Shown piece after piece: positions 44,823-54,313 of a stretch of DNA of 64,000 nt (position 1 is the stretch's first letter; every line of letters starts with the position of its first letter). The position numbers were made by a program, and so were the translations under genes. Source of the stretch: Lachnospiraceae bacterium (GTDB taxonomy: Bacteria; Bacillota; Clostridia; Lachnospirales; Lachnospiraceae); the NCBI GenBank assembly GCA_910575605.1, contig CAJTEW010000013.1:1-64000 (forward strand). The letters run 5' to 3'. The notes beneath the pieces are model-generated. The model made no database searches. It was given only the letters and a program-made list of their open reading frames with translations, and was not told where the DNA came from.

Positions 44823-45317
44823 ATGGAGAGTAGAGTCACAGGTGTTATGGTTTACTATTATTTCGTGTGTAAAAGAAAGTTATGGTATTTCTGCCACGAG
44901 ATCAATATGGAGGCGGAGCATGAGAATGTGATGCTGGGCAAAATATTGGACGAACATAGTTATCAACGGGATGATAAGCATATCAATATTGATAATGTTA
45001 TTAACATTGACTTTATCAGAGAGCATCAGGAGCTGCATGAGGTCAAAAAAAGCAGGGCAATCGAAGAAGCAGGAATAAAGCAGGTAAAATATTATCTATA
45101 TTATCTGAAACAGCGGGGAGTATATGAGCTCAAGGCAAGAATAGATTATCCTTTGCTGAAGAAAACATTGACAGTGGAATTAACCGAAGAAGATGAGAAA
45201 CAGATGGAATTAGTAATCAGCGATATTTTGGATATTAAGAAAAGTAAAATTCCGCCAGGATTTGAGCAGATGAAAATATGTAAAAACTGTGCCTATCATG
45301 ATTTATGTTTGATATGA
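44823..45317 (+). CDS. cas4: CRISPR-associated exonuclease Cas4
   Basis: It helps select and trim prespacers during adaptation. The 164-residue RecB-like nuclease has an early Cys (CKRKLWYF), the metal residues Asp (INIDFIRE) and Glu-x-Lys (LHEVKKS), the QVKYYLYYLKQRG motif and the C-terminal Fe-S cysteines CKNCAYHDLC. All four cluster ligands are in place. The chosen ATG has AAGGG ahead of it. It sits 10 bp before cas1. Confidence 0.9.
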   Translation: MESRVTGVMVYYYFVCKRKLWYFCHEINMEAEHENVMLGKILDEHSYQRDDKHINIDNVINIDFIREHQELHEVKKSRAIEEAGIKQVKYYLYYLKQRGVYELKARIDYPLLKKTLTVELTEEDEKQMELVISDILDIKKSKIPPGFEQMKICKNCAYHDLCLI

Positions 45318-45327
45318 GGAGGAACAA

Positions 45328-46320
45328 ATGAAGCAGAGCTTTTATGTGTACAATAACGGAGACTTAAAAAGAAAAGATAATACCCTGCGCTTTACTTCCT
45401 ATGAGGGGGAAAAAAGAGATATTCCAATTGAAAGAATATCAGACATCTATGTCATGTCAGAGATGTCCTTTAACACAGTATTTCTGAATTATATAGCACA
45501 GTTTGGAATTCCGGTGCATTTCTTTAATTACTATAATTTTTATACAGGAAGCTTTTATCCCCGTGAGAGCCTTCTGGCAGGACAGCTGTTAGTCAAACAG
45601 GTAGAACATTACACAGAGTATGAGAAACGGATGGTGATAGCAAGAAGGTTTATCGAAGCCGCTGCAGACAGCATTTACAGAAATCTGCGTTACTACAATG
45701 GACGAGGAAAAGATGTTAGTGAGGTTATGCGGGAGATAGACTCTATGAGAAAGCATATTTGCAGGGCGGTTTCTATCGAAGAATTAATGGGGATTGAGGG
45801 GAATATCCGTAAAAATTATTATGCCTCATGGAATGTAATTATTGATCAGGAAATTCAGTTTGATAAACGTATAATGCATCCGCCGGACAATATGATTAAT
45901 TCGTTAATTTCATTTGTTAATTCATTGGTTTATGCAAAAGTTTTAAGTGAAATTTATCATACCCAGCTAAATCCGACCGTCAGTTATCTACATGAACCGG
46001 GGGTGAGAAGATATTCTCTGAGTCTGGACATATCCGAAATTTTCAAACCGCTGGTAGGCGACAGACTTATATTTTCATTACTTAATAGGAAACAAATCAC
46101 AGAAAAAAGTTTTACAAAGGAATTGAATTTTTTACATTTGAAAAAGGATGCTTCAAAACTGATTGCATCCGAATTTGAAAAACGTTTAAAAACTACGATT
46201 ATGCATAGAGAACTGGGAAAACAGGTGTCTTATCAGTATTTGATACGGTTGGAGGCATATAAGCTGATAAAGCATTTGATTGGCGAAAAAGAATATGAAG
46301 GATTTAGAATATGGTGGTAA
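45328..46320 (+). CDS. cas1: CRISPR integrase Cas1
   Basis: This is the catalytic subunit of the spacer-integration complex with Cas2. The 330-residue protein has the conserved Glu in MGIEGNIRKNYY near residue 155, His in SYLHEPG near residue 222 and Asp in LVGDRLIF near residue 240. It resembles the type I-B group. GAGGAGG precedes the ATG. Confidence 0.95.
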   Translation: MKQSFYVYNNGDLKRKDNTLRFTSYEGEKRDIPIERISDIYVMSEMSFNTVFLNYIAQFGIPVHFFNYYNFYTGSFYPRESLLAGQLLVKQVEHYTEYEKRMVIARRFIEAAADSIYRNLRYYNGRGKDVSEVMREIDSMRKHICRAVSIEELMGIEGNIRKNYYASWNVIIDQEIQFDKRIMHPPDNMINSLISFVNSLVYAKVLSEIYHTQLNPTVSYLHEPGVRRYSLSLDISEIFKPLVGDRLIFSLLNRKQITEKSFTKELNFLHLKKDASKLIASEFEKRLKTTIMHRELGKQVSYQYLIRLEAYKLIKHLIGEKEYEGFRIWW

Positions 46321-46323
46321 AAT

Positions 46324-46602
46324 ATGTATGTAGTTTTAGTATATGATATTAGTCAGACGGAAAATGGACAAAAGAGATGGAGCCGTGTGTTTAAAATTTG
46401 CAAAAAATATTTATCGCATATACAAAATTCTGTGTTTGAGGGGGAAATTTCTAAAGTGCAATTGTCGAAATTACAGCATGAGTTAGAGAAAGATATTGAT
46501 AAGGAATTGGACTCAGTAATAATCTTTAAAAGCAGAAATGAAAAATGGTTAGATAAAGAATTTTGGGGAAGGGAAGAGGATGCAACGAGTTTCTTTTTAT
46601 AA
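46324..46602 (+). CDS. cas2: CRISPR adaptation protein Cas2
   Basis: This small protein of 92 residues bridges two Cas1 dimers. It starts MYVVLVYDISQTENGQKRW with the family's Asp after the first strand and has the YLSHIQNSVFEGEIS segment. The ATG is 3 bp after the cas1 stop. It is the last cas gene, and the array leader begins directly after it. Confidence 0.95.
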   Translation: MYVVLVYDISQTENGQKRWSRVFKICKKYLSHIQNSVFEGEISKVQLSKLQHELEKDIDKELDSVIIFKSRNEKWLDKEFWGREEDATSFFL

Positions 46603-46779
46603 TTGTCGACATGTGATAGTGTAAAATTAGGGGGAGGTCGACAAGCATGCGAAAAGAGGATAATTTGGGAAAACGAGCAGGCATTTAGATGCTGTTATAG
46701 AAAATTATTATAGTAAATGTTGTAGGTTGACAGAAAATGGATGTATAATATATATGGAACAAAGGCTGTAGGAGAACGG
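46603..46779 (+). promoter_or_regulatory. CRISPR leader with promoter
   Basis: The region between cas2 and the first repeat is AT-rich. GTCGAC occurs at 46605-46610 and 46637-46642 around GGGGGAGG, a pattern often seen at the start of leaders. TTGACA (46727-46732) and TATATA (46749-46754), 16 bp apart, form a promoter whose transcript would begin close to the first repeat. Confidence 0.75.
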
Positions 46780-49660
46780 GATTAATAGATACATTATGGA
46801 ATGTGAATTTGAGTACAGGGAATAAATGATATGCACATTGTTTGATTAATAGATACATTATGGAATGTGAATTTATTTTGCAAGTCAAATGTCTGCACTT
46901 GGCATACCAGATTAATAGATACATTATGGAATGTGAATTGATATTTGTTTCATGGCCTCGCCAAAGTCAAAGCCGATTAATAGATACATTATGGAATGTG
47001 AATACAAATAAGCCGATATTGAATTTTCGTCAAACTTAGATTAATAGATACATTATGGAATGTGAATATTGTAGACAACCACGCTGTCAACATAGCCTAT
47101 TCCGATTAATAGATACATTATGGAATGTGAATACAGATTCAGTTATCCAGTCTGTGGAAAACATGCAGATTAATAGATACATTATGGAATGTGAATTTGA
47201 TTGCGATTGCTACGGAAATCGGGCCGGCGGTGATTAATAGATACATTATGGAATGTGAATTTGAAATATAGACAAGTGCCGCAACACCGCTCCGGGGATT
47301 AATAGATACATTATGGAATGTGAATATCACAACAATCTTATGATTGTATACCGTGTTTCCGCGATTAATAGATACATTATGGAATGTGAATGCTTGAACG
47401 TATTGCCAATGGCGCAATCTGTCCTCGATTAATAGATACATTATGGAATGTGAATAAACTTGCCACAGGTGCGGTCATTCCAGCAAACAAAGATTAATAG
47501 ATACATTATGGAATGTGAATATTACTTAATGCAGTTTGAGTAACACCAGCCTCTTGATTAATAGATACATTATGGAATGTGAATGTGTTTATATTGTTGT
47601 AACCGTTACCGTCTTGGCTGGATTAATAGATACATTATGGAATGTGAATTCTCTTATCAAGCGCATCCACAAGCGCAAGCGCTATGATTAATAGATACAT
47701 TATGGAATGTGAATTGCCACCCATTCCCCAGCCATCACCGAAGATAAGGGCGATTAATAGATACATTATGGAATGTGAATTTTTCATAAAACACACACTT
47801 TTCAAAGTCACATTCGATTAATAGATACATTATGGAATGTGAATATATTATCCGGGGTAATGTTAACATTACCCGTGCGATGATTAATAGATACATTATG
47901 GAATGTGAATTAATTATTTTCATCCAACAACCGATTAAATTTCTCGATTAATAGATACATTATGGAATGTGAATTGCTATAATTGAATCTAGATATAAAC
48001 TTACATAATCGATTAATAGATACATTATGGAATGTGAATATTATTTATTGATAAAGTCATCAAGAATACGCTCCCGATTAATAGATACATTATGGAATGT
48101 GAATGGACCATATTCCATACAGCCGCATATTATGTTTTCTGATTAATAGATACATTATGGAATGTGAATGAGGACTACTCATATCAATATTATTAGACAG
48201 CGGGGATTAATAGATACATTATGGAATGTGAATAATTTATCCTGTGCTTCTTTCTGCCACAATGCTTCCGATTAATAGATACATTATGGAATGTGAATAG
48301 CTCCATCTCCACGTAAAAAATATTTTCTACTATGGATTAATAGATACATTATGGAATGTGAATCTGTTAAACATATTAGTTTCCTCCTATTTGATATAGA
48401 TTAATAGATACATTATGGAATGTGAATTTTTATAAGACGGTTTCTGCCGATGTTAATCTGCTCGATTAATAGATACATTATGGAATGTGAATTTCCTTGT
48501 TCTGCTTGGACGGTGTAAGTTGCTCGTCGATTAATAGATACATTATGGAATGTGAATTCAAATGAAGGTAAACCAGAGTACCTAGAATCCCTGATTAATA
48601 GATACATTATGGAATGTGAATCCAAGTAGAAGCGTCGCTTTGTGTGTGAAGTTTCCTGGATTAATAGATACATTATGGAATGTGAATATTTGCCTCGCAT
48701 TTATCGCCCGCCATGTTTATAATGATTAATAGATACATTATGGAATGTGAATGCGTCCAATTTCCGCGTTTGAAGCATTTCTTATGCGATTAATAGATAC
48801 ATTATGGAATGTGAATACTAAGGTAATATCTACATATTCCACGTAATCCCTGGATTAATAGATACATTATGGAATGTGAATTATTATACGGGACGACACC
48901 ACGAAGCTGAAATATAGATTAATAGATACATTATGGAATGTGAATTATATACCTTGATTTCATCAAACGTCTGCTTGTATTGATTAATAGATACATTATG
49001 GAATGTGAATTATGCTATCTATATCTATAATAAGATCACCCTCATTCGATTAATAGATACATTATGGAATGTGAATTGTATCAAAATCACTCTGATTTTT
49101 TTCTCTATCTTGATTAATAGATACATTATGGAATGTGAATCGAATAAGCCGACGTAGTAGTTGAACCTCCTGTTTGGATTAATAGATACATTATGGAATG
49201 TGAATTATACTATCTATATCTATAATAAGATCACCTTCATGATTAATAGATACATTATGGAATGTGAATTCATAGTTCCAGCGTATTGCTTCGCCGAAAA
49301 CTCTGGATTAATAGATACATTATGGAATGTGAATATGTGTAACGATTAGCGCAACTCCTATAGCTATTCCGATTAATAGATACATTATGGAATGTGAATT
49401 GTACTAAAGGTTGAGCGGTCTATATTAACCAAAAGATTAATAGATACATTATGGAATGTGAATACGATAGAAGCTGGTGATGTTGGATTCCTGATTGACG
49501 GATTAATAGATACATTATGGAATGTGAATTAGCCTCTGCTAATCCGCCTCTATGCGGTCTGTATAGGATTAATAGATACATTATGGAATGTAAATGCTAG
49601 AGCCAAGTAGTTTAATGCCTCGGCCGCTTTGGAATAATAGATACAATATGGAATATAAAT
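46780..49660 (+). CRISPR. Type I-B CRISPR array, 45 repeats and 44 spacers
   Basis: The 29-nt repeat starts GATTAATAGATACATTATGG and ends AATGTGAAT. Repeat starts are 64-66 bp apart, giving spacers of 35-37 bp. The array reads left to right: the leader and cas2 lie on the left, and the right end carries the degenerate copies (49567-49595 with one change to GTAAAT; 49632-49660 with four changes). After Cas6 cleavage the 5' handle should be ATGTGAAT. The repeat resembles clostridial I-B repeats ending GGAATGTAAAT. Spacers at 49011-49047 and 49206-49240 are nearly identical; the rest look unrelated to each other. Confidence 0.97.
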
Positions 49661-49703
49661 GTCACAAGGTTGTATCGATATGTAGATTCTATGTGAAATA
49701 ATT

Positions 49704-49732
49704 CCTACAAAATTGTAGGATAATTGTAATAT
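49704..49732 (+). promoter_or_regulatory. Palindrome and -10 box ahead of the ABC exporter
   Basis: CCTACAAAATTGTAGG (49704-49719, 7-bp arms; TACA-N4-TGTA core) lies where a -35 box would be, before TAATAT (49727-49732). The core resembles binding sites of BceR/VanR-like regulators, and such a regulator is encoded at 55354-56070 (inference). Confidence 0.5.
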
Positions 49733-49758
49733 AGCAGTAGGGTTGGAGTGATATGCTT

Positions 49759-49804
49759 TTCGTACACCAAAAATGAAATCCTTAATTCATTTTCGGTGTA
49801 CGAA
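49759..49804 (+). terminator. 19-bp hairpin in the ABC exporter leader
   Basis: TTCGTACACCAAAAATGAA pairs with TTCATTTTCGGTGTACGAA (one mismatch) around an eight-base loop, followed by TTTTTA. It looks like an intrinsic terminator or attenuator 43 bp ahead of the exporter start. It may end array transcription or control the exporter. Confidence 0.65.
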
Positions 49805-49846
49805 TTTTTATACCCGCTGTATGGGTGGAAAGAGGTGTTTTTATTT

Positions 49847-50530
49847 ATGGATTTGTTGGAAGTAAAATCAATTTCGAAAACCTATGGGGAAGGTGATACT
49901 GCCGTGCAGGCTCTAAAGAATGTAAGCTTTTCTGTTCCGAAAGGTGAATTTGCTGCGATTGTCGGAGAATCAGGCTCTGGCAAGAGTACTCTTCTTAATA
50001 TGATTGGTGCACTGGATACGCCTTCCTTTGGAAAAGTGTATATTGATAGTAAGGATATTTTCACAATGAAGGAGAGAAGTCTTACTGTTTTCCGGCGCAG
50101 GAATATCGGGTTTATTTTTCAGGGCTTTAATCTGATTCCTGAATTGACGGTTGAGCAGAATATCATCTTCCCGGTACTGCTTGATTACCAAAAACCAAAC
50201 CAGCAATATCTGGAAGAACTGCTGTCAGTATTAAATCTAACGGACCGCCGGCATCATCTGCCAAGCCAGCTGTCAGGCGGACAGCAGCAGAGAACAGCCA
50301 TCGGGCGGGCATTATTCACCCGCCCTGCCCTCATTCTAGCAGATGAACCTACTGGTAATCTGGACACACAGAACAGCCGGGAGGTCATTGCTCTTCTAAA
50401 AGAGGCTTCAAAAAAATATGCGCAGACCATAATTATGATTACCCACAGCCGGGGCATTGCGCAGACGGCAGACCGTATTTTGCAGGTGTCGGACGGAATG
50501 CTGACAGATTTTGGGAGGTGCAGGGAATGA
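49847..50530 (+). CDS. ABC transporter ATP-binding protein (MacB/LolD/FtsE class)
   Basis: The 227-residue ATPase powers the FtsX-type permease encoded next. It has Walker A GESGSGKSTLLN near residue 40, the Q-loop in FIFQGFNLI, signature LSGGQQQRTAIGRAL near residue 140, Walker B LILADEPTGNLD and the H-loop ITHSRG. The start is the ATG of MDLLEVKSISKTYGEG; the frame extends upstream through the leader hairpin but without family similarity. Its stop overlaps the next start as ATGA. Confidence 0.92.
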   Translation: MDLLEVKSISKTYGEGDTAVQALKNVSFSVPKGEFAAIVGESGSGKSTLLNMIGALDTPSFGKVYIDSKDIFTMKERSLTVFRRRNIGFIFQGFNLIPELTVEQNIIFPVLLDYQKPNQQYLEELLSVLNLTDRRHHLPSQLSGGQQQRTAIGRALFTRPALILADEPTGNLDTQNSREVIALLKEASKKYAQTIIMITHSRGIAQTADRILQVSDGMLTDFGRCRE

Positions 50531-52860
50531 AAAGTTATCTTAGTCTAATTCCAATCTCTGCACGTGTCCACAAACGGCAGAATCGTATGACGCTTTTGTG
50601 CATTATTATTTCAGTATTTCTTGTAACGGCTATTTTTAGTGTGGCGGACAACTTTGTCCGGACCGAAGGCAAAGCTATGCAGGAGAAACACGGCAGCTGG
50701 CATATCCGTCTTGACGGCATTTCTCAAGATATAGGCGAAGAAATCAGACAGCATCCTGACGTTATGGCCGCCGGCTGGTCGGATTCCTTCAACGTGGATA
50801 CTAATCAGCCTTATTATATCGGTGGGAATAAGGCTGCACTTTATGGCGTGGATGAAACGTATATATCGCAGCTTGTAAACAGTCTCGAAGAAGGAGACAT
50901 TCCGCAAAAAGATAATGAGGTGATGCTTAGCACTAATGCAAAGCTGGCTTTGGACGTAGAGATCGGCAGCCATGTGACCGTTCATACACCTGCCGGAGAT
51001 ACAGATTTTATTGTATCTGGTTTTGGTTCAGATGATAAAGAATATTATCAGGGACAGACGTATATAGCTGCTGTATATATGACAAGGAATTCATTTCACA
51101 CAATTATGGCTGCAAACTCTTTAGAAGAACATCCGTCTTGTTATATACAGTTTCAAAAAGTATACGATGCTTCCGATGTAGTTTCGCAGATAAAACAGCA
51201 ATATGGACTGGCAGATGAGAATATTTCTGAAAACACAGCTGTTATGGGCCTTTTAGGGCAAAGCAGCAACAAATCTATTAATGGTATCTATATGATAGCG
51301 GCTTTGTTGTTTGTTCTCGTATTGCTGGCAGGAGTATTGATGATCTCTGGCAGTATGAACAGCAATATTTCCCAAAGAACAAAATTCTTTGGCATGATGC
51401 GCTGTATCGGTGCAAGCCGACAGCAGATCGTCCGGTTTGTACAGCTGGAAGCTTTAAACTGGTGCAAATCGGCAGTTCCTGCTGGATTGGTTCTTGGTGT
51501 ACTGGCCAGCTGGGGAATATGTGCTTATCTACACTATGGGATAGGAGGAAGAGAATTTGCTGCTATGCCTGTATTAACCTTAAGTCCTGTCGGACTGATA
51601 AGCGGTATACTGGTTGGCGTCGTAACTGTTTTGTCAGCAGCACAAGCTCCTGCAAAGAGGGCAGCAAAGGTATCTCCTATATCGGCAGTTTCCGGCAGTT
51701 CAGATATAGTGTCACCGAAGCAGCATGTAATCAAATGGAAGGCTGGAAAAATAGAAAGGGCACTGGGTATTCATCATGCAGCAGGTTCCAGGAAAAATTG
51801 GTTTCTGATGACATCTTCCTTTGCACTTACGATTATCCTAATTTTATGTTTTTCAGTCGGTCTAGATTTTGCCCGGGAACTGATGCCTACTTTGAAATCC
51901 TGGCAGCCGGATATTTCACTTAATGGTTATGCCAATGCACTGGTTCTGGAACAGAATATAAAAGAAGAGATTACTAATATTTCTGGTGTAAAACGTGCTT
52001 TTGGAACTTCGTATCTGGAACATATTCCGGCAACATCTTCACGGCAGGGAATCAATTATATCAATCTGGAATCCTATGATAGCTCTTTGATGGATAGTGC
52101 AAAAGATAATGTAGTTGAGGGTAATGTAGCGGATATTTATGGAGACAGCAATAAGGTTATGACTATTTATAATAAAGATAATCCTTTAAAAGTTGGAGAT
52201 ACCATTCAGATTGCAGGAAAAGAGGTTGAGATCGCTTGTTCCATATCTAGCAGCCTTTTTCCTGATGAACTACTTGTAATCTGCTCGCTGGAAACATTTG
52301 AAAGACTGACTGGAAAACAGAGTTTTTCTCTGATCGGCATACAGCTTGAAGAAGATGCGGATGACGATACAGTACGCCAAATCAGTAATTTTGCCGGAAG
52401 TGATGTGATTTTTGCAGATAACAGAGCCTCTAACAGGGAAACAAATACCACTTATATGTCAGTACAGTTCGGTGTATATGGCTTCTTGGTGATTATTGGA
52501 ATGGTTACAATGTTCTATATTATCAACAGTATTTCCATCAGCGTGGCAGCCCGGACAAGGCAGTATGGAGCTATGCGGGCGGTTGGTATGGACAGCGTCC
52601 AGCTTACCCGGATGATCGCCGCAGAAGCATTTACCTATGCTGTATCCGGACTTGCGGCTGGATTTGGAGTCGGACTCCCTTTTAGCTACTTTCTGTATAC
52701 CCGAATGATTACACGATATTTTGGAACAATATGGCACCCGCCCCTGGCACTTCTGTGTCTCATCATCTTGTTTGTAGCGGCCTGTGCTGCCGCTGCGGTA
52801 TACGGCCCAGCAAAACGGATTCGTAATATGGCCATCACAGATACAATCAATGAATTGTAA
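50527..52860 (+). CDS. FtsX-family ABC transporter permease with two permease domains
   Basis: The 777-residue membrane protein has an N-terminal helix (about 20-40), a first extracellular domain (about 45-250), three helices (about 255-370), a further helix near 430, a second extracellular domain (about 450-650) and three C-terminal helices. The two FtsX cores are recognisable by FFGMMRCIGASRQQI and QYGAMRAVGMDSVQL. Such double-FtsX exporters commonly confer antimicrobial-peptide or lipid-related export functions; the substrate is unknown. With the upstream ATPase and the two-component system on the other strand, an envelope-stress or peptide-resistance role is likely (inference). Confidence 0.88.
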   Translation: MKSYLSLIPISARVHKRQNRMTLLCIIISVFLVTAIFSVADNFVRTEGKAMQEKHGSWHIRLDGISQDIGEEIRQHPDVMAAGWSDSFNVDTNQPYYIGGNKAALYGVDETYISQLVNSLEEGDIPQKDNEVMLSTNAKLALDVEIGSHVTVHTPAGDTDFIVSGFGSDDKEYYQGQTYIAAVYMTRNSFHTIMAANSLEEHPSCYIQFQKVYDASDVVSQIKQQYGLADENISENTAVMGLLGQSSNKSINGIYMIAALLFVLVLLAGVLMISGSMNSNISQRTKFFGMMRCIGASRQQIVRFVQLEALNWCKSAVPAGLVLGVLASWGICAYLHYGIGGREFAAMPVLTLSPVGLISGILVGVVTVLSAAQAPAKRAAKVSPISAVSGSSDIVSPKQHVIKWKAGKIERALGIHHAAGSRKNWFLMTSSFALTIILILCFSVGLDFARELMPTLKSWQPDISLNGYANALVLEQNIKEEITNISGVKRAFGTSYLEHIPATSSRQGINYINLESYDSSLMDSAKDNVVEGNVADIYGDSNKVMTIYNKDNPLKVGDTIQIAGKEVEIACSISSSLFPDELLVICSLETFERLTGKQSFSLIGIQLEEDADDDTVRQISNFAGSDVIFADNRASNRETNTTYMSVQFGVYGFLVIIGMVTMFYIINSISISVAARTRQYGAMRAVGMDSVQLTRMIAAEAFTYAVSGLAAGFGVGLPFSYFLYTRMITRYFGTIWHPPLALLCLIILFVAACAAAAVYGPAKRIRNMAITDTINEL

Positions 52861-52886
52861 ATGGAATCATACAATTGAAAGGTCCT

Positions 52887-54251
52887 TTATTCAGTTTTAT
52901 CCACCGGCAGCCTCATTAATACTGTTCTTTGCATGGTAAGATAGCAGGCAAGTCCTCCAATAAAATTAGAAACCGGTTCTGCAAGGAATACCCCCGCAGC
53001 GCCCAGGCTCCCCATCCTCGGCAGAATAAGTGTCAGGGGCACCACAATAACTACTTTACGAAGCAGGGAAAAGAATACTGCCTGCTTTGCCTTGTTCAAT
53101 GACTTAAACACACTCTGTCCTGCAAACTGGAAAGCCATCATAAAAAATCCAAAAAAATAAATATGCATGGAAGGCACAGCTGCCCGAACCAGCTCTACAT
53201 TATGGTTAAAAATCTGTATAAAAAATTCAGGAAATAAAGATATAAGCCCCCATATCAGCAATGTATATGTAAATCCAAGCTGTGTCATGAAACGAATTGC
53301 CCTTTTCATCTGATTTATCTTTTCAGCCCCATAGTTATAGCTGATGATTGGAGATGCGCCTTCGGAAATTGCCGACATCGGTGTCTGCGCAATCTCACGT
53401 ACAGAATTAATGACCGTCATAACACTGATATAAAGGTCGCCTCCGAAGAGCTGAAGCATAGAATTGCATATAACTTGAACAAGGCTGTTGGTAAAGGACA
53501 TGCAAAAATTCGAAAATCCCAGCTTTGCCACTTCACAAATACAGGGAATATCCAGGCGGAATCCGCGGAAATAAAGCGTAAGCTCCGCCTGTTTTCCTGT
53601 CAGAAAAAGCAATACCCACAGGGCAGAAAATAGCTGTGAGATTATCGTTGCATAAGCTGCTCCTTTCACCCCCATTTTCAGGACAAAAATAAAAATAGGG
53701 TCTAAAATAATATTGATAACAGCCCCCAATATAACAGTTTTCATACCCGTACGGGCAAACCCCTGACTGTTAATATAAGGATTCATGCCAAGAGAAACCA
53801 TAACAAATACTGTACCGAGAAGATAAATAACCATATAGCCTGAAGCGTAAGGATATGTGGCATCGCTTGCACCAAAGAGATACAAAAGGGGCCTGTGAAA
53901 AGCAATACCGGCTATAGTCAATATGATTCCTGTCACAACCAGCATGAAAAATGCATTGTTCATAATGTTCTGTGCTTTTTTTATGTCCTTCTTTCCTCTG
54001 GCCATCGAGCATAAAGGCGCACCTCCTGCACCGAAAAGGTTAGAAAAGGCGGTCACCATTGTGATTACCGGAAAGCACACGCCAAGACCAGCTAACGCAG
54101 TAGTTCCTTCTCCGGGAATTTTCCCTATGTAGATGCGGTCTATAATATTATAAAGCAGATGAAGAAGCTGTGCAGCCATCATAGGGGCTGCCACAGCTAA
54201 AATATTCTGCCGTACATTTTTTCCTGCAAAATCTACTTGTCTGGACTGCAT
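52887..54251 (-). CDS. MATE-family efflux transporter
   Basis: This 454-residue exporter has about twelve hydrophobic segments and belongs to the DinF/NorM-like MATE group, driven by a proton or sodium gradient. Recognisable parts are QLLHLLYNIIDRIYIGKIPGEG near the start, GAGGAPLCSMARGKK near residue 75, NPYINSQGFARTGMKT near residue 155 and MSAISEGASPIISYNYGA near residue 295. It lies 62 bp behind the sensor kinase on the same strand, so it may be controlled with the two-component system. It is convergent with the FtsX permease with no clear terminator between. Confidence 0.9.
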   Translation of the reverse strand: MQSRQVDFAGKNVRQNILAVAAPMMAAQLLHLLYNIIDRIYIGKIPGEGTTALAGLGVCFPVITMVTAFSNLFGAGGAPLCSMARGKKDIKKAQNIMNNAFFMLVVTGIILTIAGIAFHRPLLYLFGASDATYPYASGYMVIYLLGTVFVMVSLGMNPYINSQGFARTGMKTVILGAVINIILDPIFIFVLKMGVKGAAYATIISQLFSALWVLLFLTGKQAELTLYFRGFRLDIPCICEVAKLGFSNFCMSFTNSLVQVICNSMLQLFGGDLYISVMTVINSVREIAQTPMSAISEGASPIISYNYGAEKINQMKRAIRFMTQLGFTYTLLIWGLISLFPEFFIQIFNHNVELVRAAVPSMHIYFFGFFMMAFQFAGQSVFKSLNKAKQAVFFSLLRKVVIVVPLTLILPRMGSLGAAGVFLAEPVSNFIGGLACYLTMQRTVLMRLPVDKTE

Positions 54252-54313
54252 ATTGAATCACTCCCTCAATTTATAAATTGTTCATAGTATTCATCTTTTC
54301 CTAATAAATATTA

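Noticed and set aside
46842-49349. Several open reading frames on both strands reading LIDTLWNVN or SHSIMYLL repeats
   Set aside because: They are translations of the CRISPR repeats with spacers between; they have no ribosome sites.
46780-49660. Self-targeting spacers against genes in this window
   Set aside because: By eye no spacer matches another part of the window; a full-genome search would be needed to exclude it elsewhere.
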